Below are positions 46,208 through 54,658 of a DNA stretch of 64,000 bases, one piece after another. The position numbers and the translations under genes were made by a program. Source of the DNA: Brachybacterium kimchii (GTDB lineage Bacteria; Actinomycetota; Actinomycetes; Actinomycetales; Dermabacteraceae); NCBI RefSeq assembly GCF_023373525.1, contig NZ_CP097218.1, positions 3,038,001 through 3,102,000 on the forward strand, given 5' to 3'. The notes under the pieces were generated by a model. The model had not been told where the DNA came from. It did no database searches and saw only the letters and a list, made by a program, of their open reading frames with translations. Every line of letters starts with the position of its first letter. The stretch's first letter is position 1.

Positions 46208-46525
46208 GTCGGTGCCTCTCGTGGGTCGTTGGGGAGGGGGTGTGTGCGGATGCGATGCAGTTGTGACGCACGGATGCAAGGAGAGTATCCCAAGCATGTG
46301 CAAACACCGTCTGAAGATTTGCAGACGATACAGCGAGGTGCGAATGCACACGGTAGAGAACTACAGGATACATAGAAGATGAGCACTCGGGCGAGCACTG
46401 GATGGATCTCGTGCAGCACCCGATCCGAACCCGCTCGACGCACGCCCCGGCCTCGTACGATGAGCCCACGTCACAGCAAGCGGGAGTCCGGTGGGCGAAC
46501 CCCTCCGCCTCGAGAGGAGCACGCG
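46208..46525. promoter_or_regulatory. gntR-deaminase divergent spacer with inverted repeats
   Basis: This 318-bp spacer is distinctly A/T-richer than its surroundings. TGCAAA (46299-46304) and TTTGCA (46318-46323) form one inverted repeat. CGTCTG (46308-46313) and CAGACG (46322-46327) form a second, overlapping one. These are candidate GntR operators. AGAGGAGC near 46513-46520 is the ribosome site of the deaminase gene. Confidence 0.5.
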
Positions 46526-47107
46526 ATGGGCCTGGTCACGACGCTGCATATGGAGCTCCCGGGATGGCTCGTCGACCGTCTCGAGGAGCTGCCGGCCGTG
46601 CTCCCCACGCTCGAGGAGCGGATGGACGTGGCCGATGAGCTGGCCGATCTCACCTGGCGCTCGGGCGACGGGGGCCCGTTCGCCGCACTCGTGGTCGAGG
46701 AGGACGGGACCGTGCTGTCCGTGGGCGTGAACCTCGTGCCCCGCACCGGGCTCAGCGCTCTGCACGCCGAGGTCACCGCGCTCTCCCTCGCCCAGCAGCG
46801 GATGGGCGGCTGGGACCTCGGTGCGGGCGGCACGCGTCGCCAGCTCGTCGTCAACGCACGCACCTGCGTGCAGTGCTTCGGCGCCGTGCTGTGGAGCGGC
46901 GTGCGCTCACTGGTGATCGGAGCCGACGGTCCCGAGGTCGAGGAGGCCACGGGATTCGACGAGGGCCCGATGGTCGCCGACTGGATGGAGCAGCTCTCTG
47001 CCCGCGGCATCGACGTGACCGCCGGCGTGCGCCATGCGCAGGCGCTTCAGGTCCTGCGCGACTTCGGCGCCTCGGACTCCCTCGTCTACAACCCTCGCGG
47101 GGAGTGA
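46526..47107 (+). CDS. CMP/dCMP-type (cytidine deaminase-like) zinc deaminase
   Basis: The 193-residue protein has the deaminase zinc signature: His80 and Glu82 in LHAEVTAL, and Cys114/Cys117 in TCVQCFGA. The usual Pro before the first Cys is Thr. The remaining fold resembles nucleoside or guanine deaminases (GPFAALVVEEDGTVLSVGVN at the start). Substrate is unassigned. ATG 46526 follows AGAGGAGC. It converges on the enolase gene with a 15-bp gap. Confidence 0.82.
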   Translation: MGLVTTLHMELPGWLVDRLEELPAVLPTLEERMDVADELADLTWRSGDGGPFAALVVEEDGTVLSVGVNLVPRTGLSALHAEVTALSLAQQRMGGWDLGAGGTRRQLVVNARTCVQCFGAVLWSGVRSLVIGADGPEVEEATGFDEGPMVADWMEQLSARGIDVTAGVRHAQALQVLRDFGASDSLVYNPRGE

Positions 47108-47122
47108 GCTCCTCCGGGTGCC

Positions 47123-48394
47123 TCAGCTCAGTCCGTAGGGCAGCTCGGAATGAGCGAGAGCGATGCCCATCAGCCGGTTGTACTTCGCCACTCGCTCACC
47201 GCGGGCCGGCGCCCCGGCCTTGATCTGGCCCACGCCGGTGCCGACGGCGAGATCCGCGATGAAGTCGTCCCAGGTCTCGCCCGAACGGTGGGAGATCATG
47301 CAGGCCATCGAGGCCTCACGAGCGGTGCGGATCGCCGCGAGGGTCTGGGAGATCGTGCCGATCTGGTTGGGCTTGATGAGCACCGCGTCGGAGAGTCCGC
47401 GCGCCGCACCGTCACGGATCCGCACGGGGTCGGTGACATAGAGGTCGTCGCCCACCAGCTGAACGCGTCCTCCCAGTTCACGGGCCTGGACCCGCCACCC
47501 CTCGAGGTCGTCCTCCGCGAAGCCGTCCTCGAGGCTGCGGATCGGGTAGTCCCCGAGCAGCCGCGTGTAGAGGTTCGCGAGCTGCTCACGATCCATGTCC
47601 CGGCCCGCGACACGATAGAGGCCGCCCCCGCGATGGAACCCGTTGGCCGCGGGATCCAGGGCGATCGCCATCTCCTCCCGCCCGGGCACGAGGCCCGCGC
47701 GTTCCATCCCCTCCATGAGCAGGTCGAGCGCCTCCCGGGGATCAGCGAGCGCCGGAGCGAAGCCGCCCTCGTCGCCGAGGCCCGCCGTCCCGTACCGCTC
47801 GCGCACCAGGGCACCGAGGGCGTGATGCGCCTCGGCGCCCATCGCGACCGCCTCGGCCTCGTCCCGCGCGCCGACGGGCGCGATCATGAACTCCTGGAGA
47901 TCCAGGTCGTTCGCGGCATGCGCGCCGCCGTTCAGCACGTTGAAGTGGGGGACCGGGAGCAGAGGGGCGCTCCCGGTGTGCGCGGCGAACCACTCCCACA
48001 GCTCCATGCCGGCGGCGTGGGCGAAGCCCCTCGCGAGCACCATCGAGACCGCGACGACGGCATTCGCGCCCAGGCTCGCGTATCCCTGGGTGGAGTCGAG
48101 CTCGGCCATCGCGGCGTCGGCGTCCTCGAGCGACGACCACGTGGGGCCCACGAGCAGCTCCGCGAGGTGAACGTCGACGCTGCGCACGGCGCCGTCGACC
48201 CCCTTGCCGGAGAAGGCCGGGCCGCCGTCGCGCAGCTCGACCGCCTCGTGGGCGCCGGTGGAGGCGCCCGCAGGCGAGGCCGCGCGCAGCAGCGCGCCGT
48301 CGGCCGTCGTGGCCGTGACCTCGACGGTCGGGAAGCCGCGCGAGTCGAGGATCGGCCGGGCGCGCAGGGAGGTGAGGACGAGATCGCTGGTCAT
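47123..48394 (-). CDS. Enolase-family protein, probable second enolase
   Basis: The 423-residue protein keeps the enolase catalytic set: PAGASTGAHEAVELRDG, HFNVLNGGAHAANDLDLQEF, the proton-donor Glu in GLGDEGGFAP, the metal residues in ALDPAANGF, SLEDGFAEDD and GDDLYVTD, the base Lys in LIKPNQIGT, and SHRSGET. Some near-invariant neighbours differ: IKPNQIG for IKVNQIG, SLEDGFAE for IEDPFAE and KAGAPARGERVAKYN for KTGAPARSERVAKYN. Housekeeping eno usually sits by ftsB-type genes, which are absent here, so this is likely a paralogue. GAGGAG precedes ATG 48394. Confidence 0.85.
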   Translation of the reverse strand: MTSDLVLTSLRARPILDSRGFPTVEVTATTADGALLRAASPAGASTGAHEAVELRDGGPAFSGKGVDGAVRSVDVHLAELLVGPTWSSLEDADAAMAELDSTQGYASLGANAVVAVSMVLARGFAHAAGMELWEWFAAHTGSAPLLPVPHFNVLNGGAHAANDLDLQEFMIAPVGARDEAEAVAMGAEAHHALGALVRERYGTAGLGDEGGFAPALADPREALDLLMEGMERAGLVPGREEMAIALDPAANGFHRGGGLYRVAGRDMDREQLANLYTRLLGDYPIRSLEDGFAEDDLEGWRVQARELGGRVQLVGDDLYVTDPVRIRDGAARGLSDAVLIKPNQIGTISQTLAAIRTAREASMACMISHRSGETWDDFIADLAVGTGVGQIKAGAPARGERVAKYNRLMGIALAHSELPYGLS

Positions 48395-48430
48395 GGTGTG
48401 CTCCTCGGGTGGGTTCAGTTCGATGAGGTG

Positions 48431-48475
48431 GGTTCGGTTCGGTTCGGTTCGAGTCGGTCGGGTCGGGTCGGGTCG
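48431..48475. repeat. Pentanucleotide microsatellite upstream of the enolase gene
   Basis: Four perfect GGTTC units (48431-48450), one GAGTC, then four GGTCG units (48456-48475) lie 37-81 bp upstream of the leftward enolase start. Length could change by slippage. The 126-bp gap has no other recognisable element. Confidence 0.85.
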
Positions 48476-48520
48476 GGCGAGGTCAGATCGGGGCGGGCAG
48501 GTCGGCGGGGCGCGGCCCCT

Positions 48521-49084
48521 TCAGTCCTCGGTGTCCCAGGGCAGGACGTCGTCGAGGCCGACGGGTTCCAGGGGCACCACCACGAGCGGTCGGTGCTGAC
48601 GATGTGCGAGCTGCACGGCGACCGAGCCGCTGACGAATTCGCGCACCGACTCGCGCAGACCCTTCTGCCGGGTGCCGACGACGATGAGCGCGGCCTCGAC
48701 CTCGTCGGCCAGCTGCGCGATCTCCCGGGCGGGCGCTCCCGCGAGGGTGCGGATCTCCCAGGTCACGTCGTGCGCGTCGAGCACGCGGTGGAGCTCCTCC
48801 GCCAGGGGGTCACCGGCCGTCCCGGCGGCCTCCTGGTCGTCCTGGTCGTCGTCGGCCGCGTCGGGATCCAGGGGCACCGTCACCACGGCCCCGTCGGGGC
48901 CCGTGGCGACGGTCATCTGCGCGGGATCCGCCCATGCGCACACCAGATGCGCGTGCAGCTCGCGGGCCAGCCGGGCGGCCGTGGTCACCACGGCCTCGCT
49001 CTGGTGCGGGGCGAGACCGACGACGATCCTCGGCGCGTCGGACGGGGGTGTGGGGGAGGTCTGCGGTGCGGGGTCGGTGGTCAT
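48521..49084 (-). CDS. Universal stress protein domain protein
   Basis: The 187-residue protein has a single UspA domain: PRIVVGLAPHQSEAVVTTAA at the start and a nucleotide-binding-type end IVVGTRQKGLRESVREFVSGSVAVQLAHRQHRPLVVVP. An acidic insert DAADDDQDDQEA lies mid-domain. The pattern GxxG-9x-GSV is partly altered. ATG 49084 overlaps the stop of the MutS-like gene by 4 bp, so it is the third gene of a tightly coupled operon. Confidence 0.88.
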   Translation of the reverse strand: MTTDPAPQTSPTPPSDAPRIVVGLAPHQSEAVVTTAARLARELHAHLVCAWADPAQMTVATGPDGAVVTVPLDPDAADDDQDDQEAAGTAGDPLAEELHRVLDAHDVTWEIRTLAGAPAREIAQLADEVEAALIVVGTRQKGLRESVREFVSGSVAVQLAHRQHRPLVVVPLEPVGLDDVLPWDTED

Positions 49085-50658
49085 GGTCGTTCCTCCTTCG
49101 GAACTGCTGGGGTGTCGGATCGGGGGCGGGTGCGCGGGTGGGCCAGGGTCGTGCCGAAGGTGCGGTCGTAGAGGTCGACGCCGAAGCTCGTGCGCAGCGG
49201 CGGGCCCTCCGCGAGGCGGTAGCCGCCGTCCCGCGGTGCGCGCAGGAACGCGGCGCCCACGTCCTCGTCCTGTGCGAGGGAGTCGGCGAAGTCGAAGAGG
49301 TGGGTGACGGTGCGGATCTGCACACCGCCGTCGACCAGCGCACGGGTGACCTCGAGGAGCAGCTCGGAGCCCTCGGCCTCGTCCGTGGAGGCGAAGGACT
49401 CGTTGCACAGCAGCAGGTCGGCGGGCGCGATCGCCTCCACGATCCGGTGCATCCGCTCGAGCTCCTCGTCGAGCTTGCCGTGCACGAGCTGCGCGTCCTC
49501 CTCTCGCGCGAAGTGCGTGAGCACGCGGCCGACGGGTCGGGCGGCGAACTGCTCGGCGGCGACCGCCATCCCGGCCTGCATCATGAGCTGGGCGAGTCCC
49601 AGGGCCCGCAGGAGCGTGGACTTCCCGCCCTCGTTCGCGCCGGTGACGACGAGCAGTCCGGCACCGTGCAGCTCCAGGTCGTTGCCCACCGGCGCCTCTC
49701 GGCGCTGCAGCGCCAGGCAGGGATCGTAGAGGCCGAGCGCCGCGGTCGTGTCGGGCGTGCCCGGATCGGGCCAGCACACCGGTGCGCCGAGACCTCGCAG
49801 GGTGTCGACGAGGCGCACGGCGCCGCGGTAGAACGCCAGTTCGCGCCGCAGATCCGCGAAGAAGCCGGTGATCTCCTCGACCGCGTCCGTGGTGAGGCGG
49901 GCGAGCTCCCCGAGCGCGCGGTCGCGCAGCGCGGCGAGGGCTTCGCCGCCCGCCTGGTCCCGCTCGGGGAGCACGAACGTCTCGCGGGGATGGCCCATCG
50001 GCAGTCGGGTGAGCAGACGGGGGTGGGTGAGGCCTGTGCGCCGCGGCAGCACCGGGTCGACGGTCCCGTCGGCCCTCGCGCCGGCCGTGACCAGAAGGCC
50101 GTCCGGCAGCGCGAGCTCGCGCAGCAGGGCGCGCAGGTCATCCAGGGCCGACGGGCAGGTCTGCGGGGCCAGCCGCGCCGCGAGGTCGCGGAACGCGGGG
50201 GAGGAGAACTCGTCCTCGATCCCCGCGCAGAGCGTGTGGAGGCCTTCGAGGTGGTCGGCGAGAGCACCGAGCCGGCGCACGTTCGAGGAGAGCTCGGAGG
50301 AGGGGTGACCGCGCAGCGGCAGCCAGAGGATGTCCCGGCGCACCGCGAGCGCGTCCTGGCAGAGCGTGAACAGCTCCTCGACCCGCTCGCGATGGTGCAG
50401 GCAGTCCGAGAGCGCGCGCTGTCGGTGCTCGATGACGGCGGGGTCGGACCGGGGATGCAGGAGCACCTGCCGGGCCGCGTCGCGGGTGAGCCGGTCGCCG
50501 TCGGACATCGCCGCGAGCAGACGCTCGAGGTGCAGGTCGTCGGCGAGGTCGTCGGTGAGCTCCGGGGGCAGCGGCTCGGAGGGGCGGGCGAGTGCGGAGT
50601 CGGCGCGCTCGCGGGCGGGGTGACGGGTGCCGACGGGATCGAGCAGTCCTGTCCTCAT
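49081..50658 (-). CDS. MutS-like ATPase, second of a tandem pair
   Basis: The 525-residue protein has a MutS-type helical lever/core region (about 50-300) and a C-terminal ABC ATPase with Walker A GANEGGKST (340-348). The Walker B region reads LLLCNESFAST (415-425), where MutS has Asp-Glu-x-Gly-Arg-Gly-Thr. There is no mismatch-recognition domain (no Phe-x-Glu at the N-terminus), no Smr nuclease tail and no helix-turn-helix tail. ATG 50658 overlaps the preceding MutS-like stop by 4 bp. Role unknown; DNA or nucleic-acid-junction binding is only an inference from the family. Confidence 0.85.
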   Translation of the reverse strand: MRTGLLDPVGTRHPARERADSALARPSEPLPPELTDDLADDLHLERLLAAMSDGDRLTRDAARQVLLHPRSDPAVIEHRQRALSDCLHHRERVEELFTLCQDALAVRRDILWLPLRGHPSSELSSNVRRLGALADHLEGLHTLCAGIEDEFSSPAFRDLAARLAPQTCPSALDDLRALLRELALPDGLLVTAGARADGTVDPVLPRRTGLTHPRLLTRLPMGHPRETFVLPERDQAGGEALAALRDRALGELARLTTDAVEEITGFFADLRRELAFYRGAVRLVDTLRGLGAPVCWPDPGTPDTTAALGLYDPCLALQRREAPVGNDLELHGAGLLVVTGANEGGKSTLLRALGLAQLMMQAGMAVAAEQFAARPVGRVLTHFAREEDAQLVHGKLDEELERMHRIVEAIAPADLLLCNESFASTDEAEGSELLLEVTRALVDGGVQIRTVTHLFDFADSLAQDEDVGAAFLRAPRDGGYRLAEGPPLRTSFGVDLYDRTFGTTLAHPRTRPRSDTPAVPKEERP

Positions 50659-52385
50659 CGCGATGCCCCCATCGCGTGCAGGTGCTCGGCGATGAGGGCC
50701 GGGGCCAGGCCGTGGCGCTCGGCCAGCGCCCGGGCGAAGGCGCGCCCGGCCGCAGGAGCCCGCACCACGCGCAGCGTGCGGCGGGCGGGGTCCTCGGGAT
50801 CCACCTGGGCGACCATGCTGACGGTGGCGGGGCCGAGCCGGGAGAGCTCGTCGATGAACGTCACGCACACCGCGCTCGCGCCGCGATCGATGATCCGTTC
50901 GAGCACGTCGCGGGTGAGGACGCGGGCGTCGGCCAGGGCCGTCGAGGCGAAAGCCTCGTTGATGACGAGCAGCGTGCGAGGGGTGGAGCGCCCGAGCATG
51001 GAGTGCAGCCGCGTCACCTCGCGGGCGAGCCTTCCCTCGACCGCATCGAGGTCCTCCTCGCGCTCGAACAGGCACATGACCTGGTCGGTCAGCGGGATCC
51101 TGGCGCTCGCCGCGGGGACCGGGCATCCCAGGGCGGCGAGGTGATGGAGTTGGCCGACGGTGCGGGCGAGCGTGGTCTTCCCGCCCTGGTTCGGGCCCGA
51201 GACCACGAGGATCCTCTCGGCGCCGCGCAGCGCCACGTCGTTGGTGACGATCTCGGTCCCGTCGGCCGTGAGGCGCGCGCCGAGCGCGAGGTCCCAGGCG
51301 GACTCCACCTCGAGCGTGCGATCGTCGGTCGCAGAGGGCGCGGCGCCCGTGACCTGCGGGATGCAGACCGGCAGTCCGGCCCGGCGCATCGGGGCGAGCA
51401 TGTCCCGCAGGGCCAGGTAGAAGCGGACCTCGTCGGCGAAGCGGACCAGCACGGGATCCCGGAAGTCGGCGGTGCGGGCGGCGATCCCGCGGATCGGGTC
51501 GAAGAGCTCCGGCGCCAGCGTGCTCGCGTGCTCGAGTATCCAGAGCTGGACGTGGTCGAGCATCTCCGTCGACTCTGTCGTCTCCGTCGTCGTCCCCGTC
51601 GTCGATCCTGCCGCCGCCGTCGCGTCGTCGTCCGAGCCGCTCGCGTGCTCCGCGCCCTCGTCACAAGGTGCGACGGGGGCGGGATCCGCGAAGCCGGAGA
51701 GCACCGCGCGCGTGTGCTCGATCAGGTCGTCCGTGGCCTGGCGCGGGCCGACGACGACGCGGCCGGGGCGCAGGAGGGCGTCGTAGCGGAACGCGGCGAG
51801 GTGCTCGCGCGCCGCACGCGCGTCGGCCGAGAGGCTCGTGAAGGCGGGCGAGCGCCGCAGGGATCGCACGTGCTCGGCGAGCAGATGCCAGCCGTCGGGC
51901 GCCGTGCTGCCGTGGCCGTCGCGGGTGGCCGCCTCGGCCTCGAGCGATCCGCCGTCCGCCCCGACGTCGACGGCCACGATCCGTGCGGCGAGGAGGGCGT
52001 CGAGCGCGTCCACGGCTCCGGTCCACACCGCGAGCGCGCGGCAGTGCCGCAGCACGCTCAGAAGCGGCGAGCGGGAGTCGGCCGCGGCCGCCTCGAGACG
52101 CGCGGATCGCGCCGCGGCCTGCAGGAACGCCTGGACCCCGCGGCGCAGGGCCTGATCCTCGAGAGCGGTGAAGACGCGTTGGCGGTAGGTGATCTCGGCG
52201 GGGTCGGAGAGCGGACGGGTCCATGCCGCGCGCGCCGCTGGAGCGCTCTCCGCGATCCTCGTGAGGATCTGGTCGAGGGCGAGGTCGTGCAGGGCCGACG
52301 TGGCCCCGGCGGTCGCGTCGGGGGCCGGGGCGGCGCCGCGCGGCCACAGGATGCTGGTGAAGACGGACTTCGATTCCGGGCGCAC
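50655..52385 (-). CDS. MutS-like ATPase, first of a tandem pair
   Basis: The 576-residue protein has the same layout as its downstream partner: helical N-terminal core (about 30-370), Walker A GPNQGGKTT (397-405) and a Walker B variant LLVINEAFAST (472-482). An acidic/Thr-rich insert (about 238-275, with TTGTTTETTESTE) interrupts the core. GTG 52385 has AGAGGAG 7 bp upstream. Mismatch-recognition and clamp-tail regions of MutS are missing. The two proteins are clearly related but diverged, which would suit a heterodimer. Confidence 0.86.
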   Translation of the reverse strand: MRPESKSVFTSILWPRGAAPAPDATAGATSALHDLALDQILTRIAESAPAARAAWTRPLSDPAEITYRQRVFTALEDQALRRGVQAFLQAAARSARLEAAAADSRSPLLSVLRHCRALAVWTGAVDALDALLAARIVAVDVGADGGSLEAEAATRDGHGSTAPDGWHLLAEHVRSLRRSPAFTSLSADARAAREHLAAFRYDALLRPGRVVVGPRQATDDLIEHTRAVLSGFADPAPVAPCDEGAEHASGSDDDATAAAGSTTGTTTETTESTEMLDHVQLWILEHASTLAPELFDPIRGIAARTADFRDPVLVRFADEVRFYLALRDMLAPMRRAGLPVCIPQVTGAAPSATDDRTLEVESAWDLALGARLTADGTEIVTNDVALRGAERILVVSGPNQGGKTTLARTVGQLHHLAALGCPVPAASARIPLTDQVMCLFEREEDLDAVEGRLAREVTRLHSMLGRSTPRTLLVINEAFASTALADARVLTRDVLERIIDRGASAVCVTFIDELSRLGPATVSMVAQVDPEDPARRTLRVVRAPAAGRAFARALAERHGLAPALIAEHLHAMGASR

Positions 52386-52685
52386 CTGTGACTCCTCTCG
52401 TCACAGGCGCCATCGGCCGAAGCGGTTCGGGCTCTCTGCCCCGGCGAGCACCATCGCCACGGCCAGGATGCACCTCGCGGAGGGACTCCACAAGCCCCGG
52501 GAGCCCCGTGTGCCGGCGGAGATCCGCGGGACGCGAGCTCTCAGATCGGCGGTCTGCGCTGTGACGCACGCGTCCTTGCCAGCGGGGGAGGAGGCGGGCA
52601 TACTATAGATGAATCTTCAACAACAAACGTCGACCCTCGGGAAGGGTGGCCGCGAGGCCGAAGCCGACGACGAAGGAGAGCCCCC
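52386..52685 (+). promoter_or_regulatory. Divergent spacer with VOC dioxygenase promoter
   Basis: In this 300-bp gap, TTGCCA (52576-52581) and CATACT (52599-52604, 17-bp spacing) or the overlapping TACTAT form a plausible rightward promoter. The A/T-rich palindrome AGAT-GA-ATCT (52607-52616) lies at the expected start point and may be an operator. GAAGGAGAG near 52671-52679 is the ribosome site. No gene is seen. Confidence 0.5.
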
Positions 52686-53609
52686 ATGACCGCGACCGCG
52701 TCCGTGACCGACGAGCTGCATCTGAACCCCGAGACCGGGATGGACGCCGTCACGCTGCGCGTGGGCGATCTCGAGAACATGGCCTCCTACTACTCCAACG
52801 CTCTCGCGCTCGAACCGATGGAGGAGCGCACCCGCGGCACCGAGGTGCACTGGGTGCTCGGCCGCGGCCAGGTGCCGATGATCCGCCTCATCGGCACGCC
52901 CGGCCTGCCCGCCGTCGACCCGCGCGCCGCGGGCCTGTTCCACACCGCGTTCCTCTTCGAGGACCAGGCGTCCCTCGCGGCGACCGTCGCCCGGGCCGCC
53001 TCCGATCCGCGCAGCCGGTACGTGGGCTCGGCCGACCACCTGGTCTCCGAGGCCTTCTACTTCACCGATCCCGAGGGCAACGGGATCGAGCTCTACATCG
53101 ACCGTCCGCGCGACCAGTGGACGTGGCGCAACGGCGAGGTGCAGATGGACTCGCTCTACCTGGAGCCCAACGCCTACCTCACCGCGCACCTGGACCAGGA
53201 CGTCGTCGCCGCCGGCCCCTCGCGGGCGGGCAAGGTCGGGCACGTGCACCTGCAGGTCGGGGACGTGCCCACCGCTCGCCGCTTCTACATCGACGCCCTC
53301 GGCTTCGAGACCACCGTGGGCAACCACCCCGGCGCCCTCTTCGCCTCCGCCGGCGGCTACCACCACCACGTGGCGATGAACGTGTGGAACAGCGCCGGCG
53401 CCGGGCCGCGCGCCGCGACCCTGGGGCTCGGCGACGTCGCGATCACCGTGCCCGGCCGCGAGGACCTCGACGCGCTCGTGGCGCGCCTGCGCCGCGCGGG
53501 CATCGAGTACGCCGACGAGTCCCATCGCGTCGTCGTCCACGACCCCTGGGGCACGCAGGTCAGCCTCGCCGTGCCCGGCACCAGCGCTGAGGAGCTCCTC
53601 CGCCGCTGA
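52686..53609 (+). CDS. Two-domain VOC protein, catechol-2,3-dioxygenase-like (CatE type)
   Basis: The 307-residue protein carries two vicinal-oxygen-chelate domains. Domain 1 (about 15-150) has VTLRVGDLENMASYYSNALAL, HTAFLF and FYFTDPEGNGIELYIDRP. Domain 2 (about 175-300) has GHVHLQVGDVPTARRFYIDAL, GGYHHHVAMNVWNS and VVVHDPWGTQVSL. Metal-ligand His and Glu positions are present in the second domain or shared. CatE/MhqO-type members open or detoxify hydroquinones and catechols. No companion regulator gene is adjacent. Confidence 0.86.
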   Translation: MTATASVTDELHLNPETGMDAVTLRVGDLENMASYYSNALALEPMEERTRGTEVHWVLGRGQVPMIRLIGTPGLPAVDPRAAGLFHTAFLFEDQASLAATVARAASDPRSRYVGSADHLVSEAFYFTDPEGNGIELYIDRPRDQWTWRNGEVQMDSLYLEPNAYLTAHLDQDVVAAGPSRAGKVGHVHLQVGDVPTARRFYIDALGFETTVGNHPGALFASAGGYHHHVAMNVWNSAGAGPRAATLGLGDVAITVPGREDLDALVARLRRAGIEYADESHRVVVHDPWGTQVSLAVPGTSAEELLRR

Positions 53610-53613
53610 GCTG

Positions 53614-53631
53614 CTCCGCTGGTGAGCGGAG
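53614..53631. terminator. Hairpin between convergent VOC and SDR genes
   Basis: CTCCGCT (53614-53620) and AGCGGAG (53625-53631) flank GGTG, 5 bp after the VOC stop. The stem is perfect and G/C-rich, without a U-tract. Confidence 0.6.
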
Positions 53632-53738
53632 GGCCGACGGGCACCGTCCTCGGGCCCGCCGGCCTCCGGCGGTCCGTCGCACGGTGGCGGAGCGTCGCCC
53701 GCTGGCGCCCCGTCGGCGTCGGCCCGCTCAGGCGCGCG

Positions 53739-54530
53739 TCACCAGGGCAGGATGCCGTAGCCGCCGTCGCCGTCGCCCTCCGTGGTCCACAGGTGACCCC
53801 AGAGGACGCCGCTCGGGCCGTCCGCGAGGAGGGTCGCGAGGTGCACGCTGGGCTCGGCGCCCTGCTCGACGGGGCGGATCCCGCGGTGCTGGGTGAAGTC
53901 GGTGTCGGTGAAGCCCGGGTTCGCGGCGTTGACCTTGATCGGGGTGTCCCGCAGCTCCTTGGCGTACTGCACGGTCATCATGTTCACCGCCGCCTTCGAG
54001 CTCGGGTACTGGATCGAGGCGGGCGTGCCGCTCACCGGGGAGCCCGGGTTCACGGTCGCGTCCATCGAGCCGATCTCGCTGGAGACGTTCACGATGCGCG
54101 CCGCGGGGGCATTGCGCAGCAGCGGCAGGAACGCGTTGGTCACGCGCACCACCCCGAACACGTTGATCTCGTAGACCGAGCGCATGTCCTGGATCGAGGT
54201 GTCGCTCGGCGCGGCCCGATGCCCGCCGACGCTGGGCACGCCCGCGTTGTTGACCAGGGCGTCCAGGTGGTCGTAGCGGGCGGAGACCCACTGCTCGGCC
54301 GCGCGCACGGAGTTCTCGTCGGTGACGTCGAGGCGGACGGCGCGGGCGTCGATGCCCTCATCGCGCAGGGTCTGCTCGGCGGTGCGGCCTCGCTCCTCGT
54401 CGCGGGCGCCGAGCAGCACGGTGAAGCCGAGGCGCCCCAGCTGCCGGGCCGTCTCGAAGCCGATGCCCTTGTTGGCGCCCGTGATGAGGGCGATCCGGGT
54501 GGGGGCGGGGGCGGTGGTCTCGTCGGTCAT
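53739..54530 (-). CDS. Short-chain dehydrogenase/reductase
   Basis: This 263-residue classical SDR has nucleotide motif TGANKGIG (about 18-25), the NNAG motif in DALVNNAGVPS, IVNVSSEIG with the catalytic Ser and the YPSSKAA active-site Tyr/Lys. ALITGANKGIGFETARQLG at the start is the carbonyl-reductase-like subtype. Substrate unknown. It reads leftward alone; the composite inverted repeat 54586-54646 lies just upstream. Confidence 0.9.
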   Translation of the reverse strand: MTDETTAPAPTRIALITGANKGIGFETARQLGRLGFTVLLGARDEERGRTAEQTLRDEGIDARAVRLDVTDENSVRAAEQWVSARYDHLDALVNNAGVPSVGGHRAAPSDTSIQDMRSVYEINVFGVVRVTNAFLPLLRNAPAARIVNVSSEIGSMDATVNPGSPVSGTPASIQYPSSKAAVNMMTVQYAKELRDTPIKVNAANPGFTDTDFTQHRGIRPVEQGAEPSVHLATLLADGPSGVLWGHLWTTEGDGDGGYGILPW

Positions 54531-54585
54531 GTTCGCGAGGCTACGCCGACGGGGAGAGCGCGGGCTGGGACGGGGCCGGGCTCGT

Positions 54586-54646
54586 CGATGTCGCCGGGTG
54601 AGGTCTCAACGCATATAGGGGCTCGAGACCTCACACAGCGACATCG
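54586..54646. repeat. 61-bp composite inverted repeat
   Basis: Two nested pairs of perfect arms are present. Outer CGATGTCG (54586-54593) pairs with CGACATCG (54639-54646). Inner TGAGGTCTC (54599-54607) pairs with GAGACCTCA (54625-54633). They are separated by unpaired internal segments and a 17-base A/T-richer centre. It sits between the end of the pRiA4b-like gene and the SDR start and could be a terminator, a repetitive extragenic palindrome or a structured leader. Confidence 0.75.
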
Positions 54647-54658
54647 AAGGGGGCGACC

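Noticed and set aside
48431..48475. Binding-site array for a regulator
   Set aside because: The units are simple 5-bp repeats without dyad symmetry; a microsatellite is the simpler explanation.
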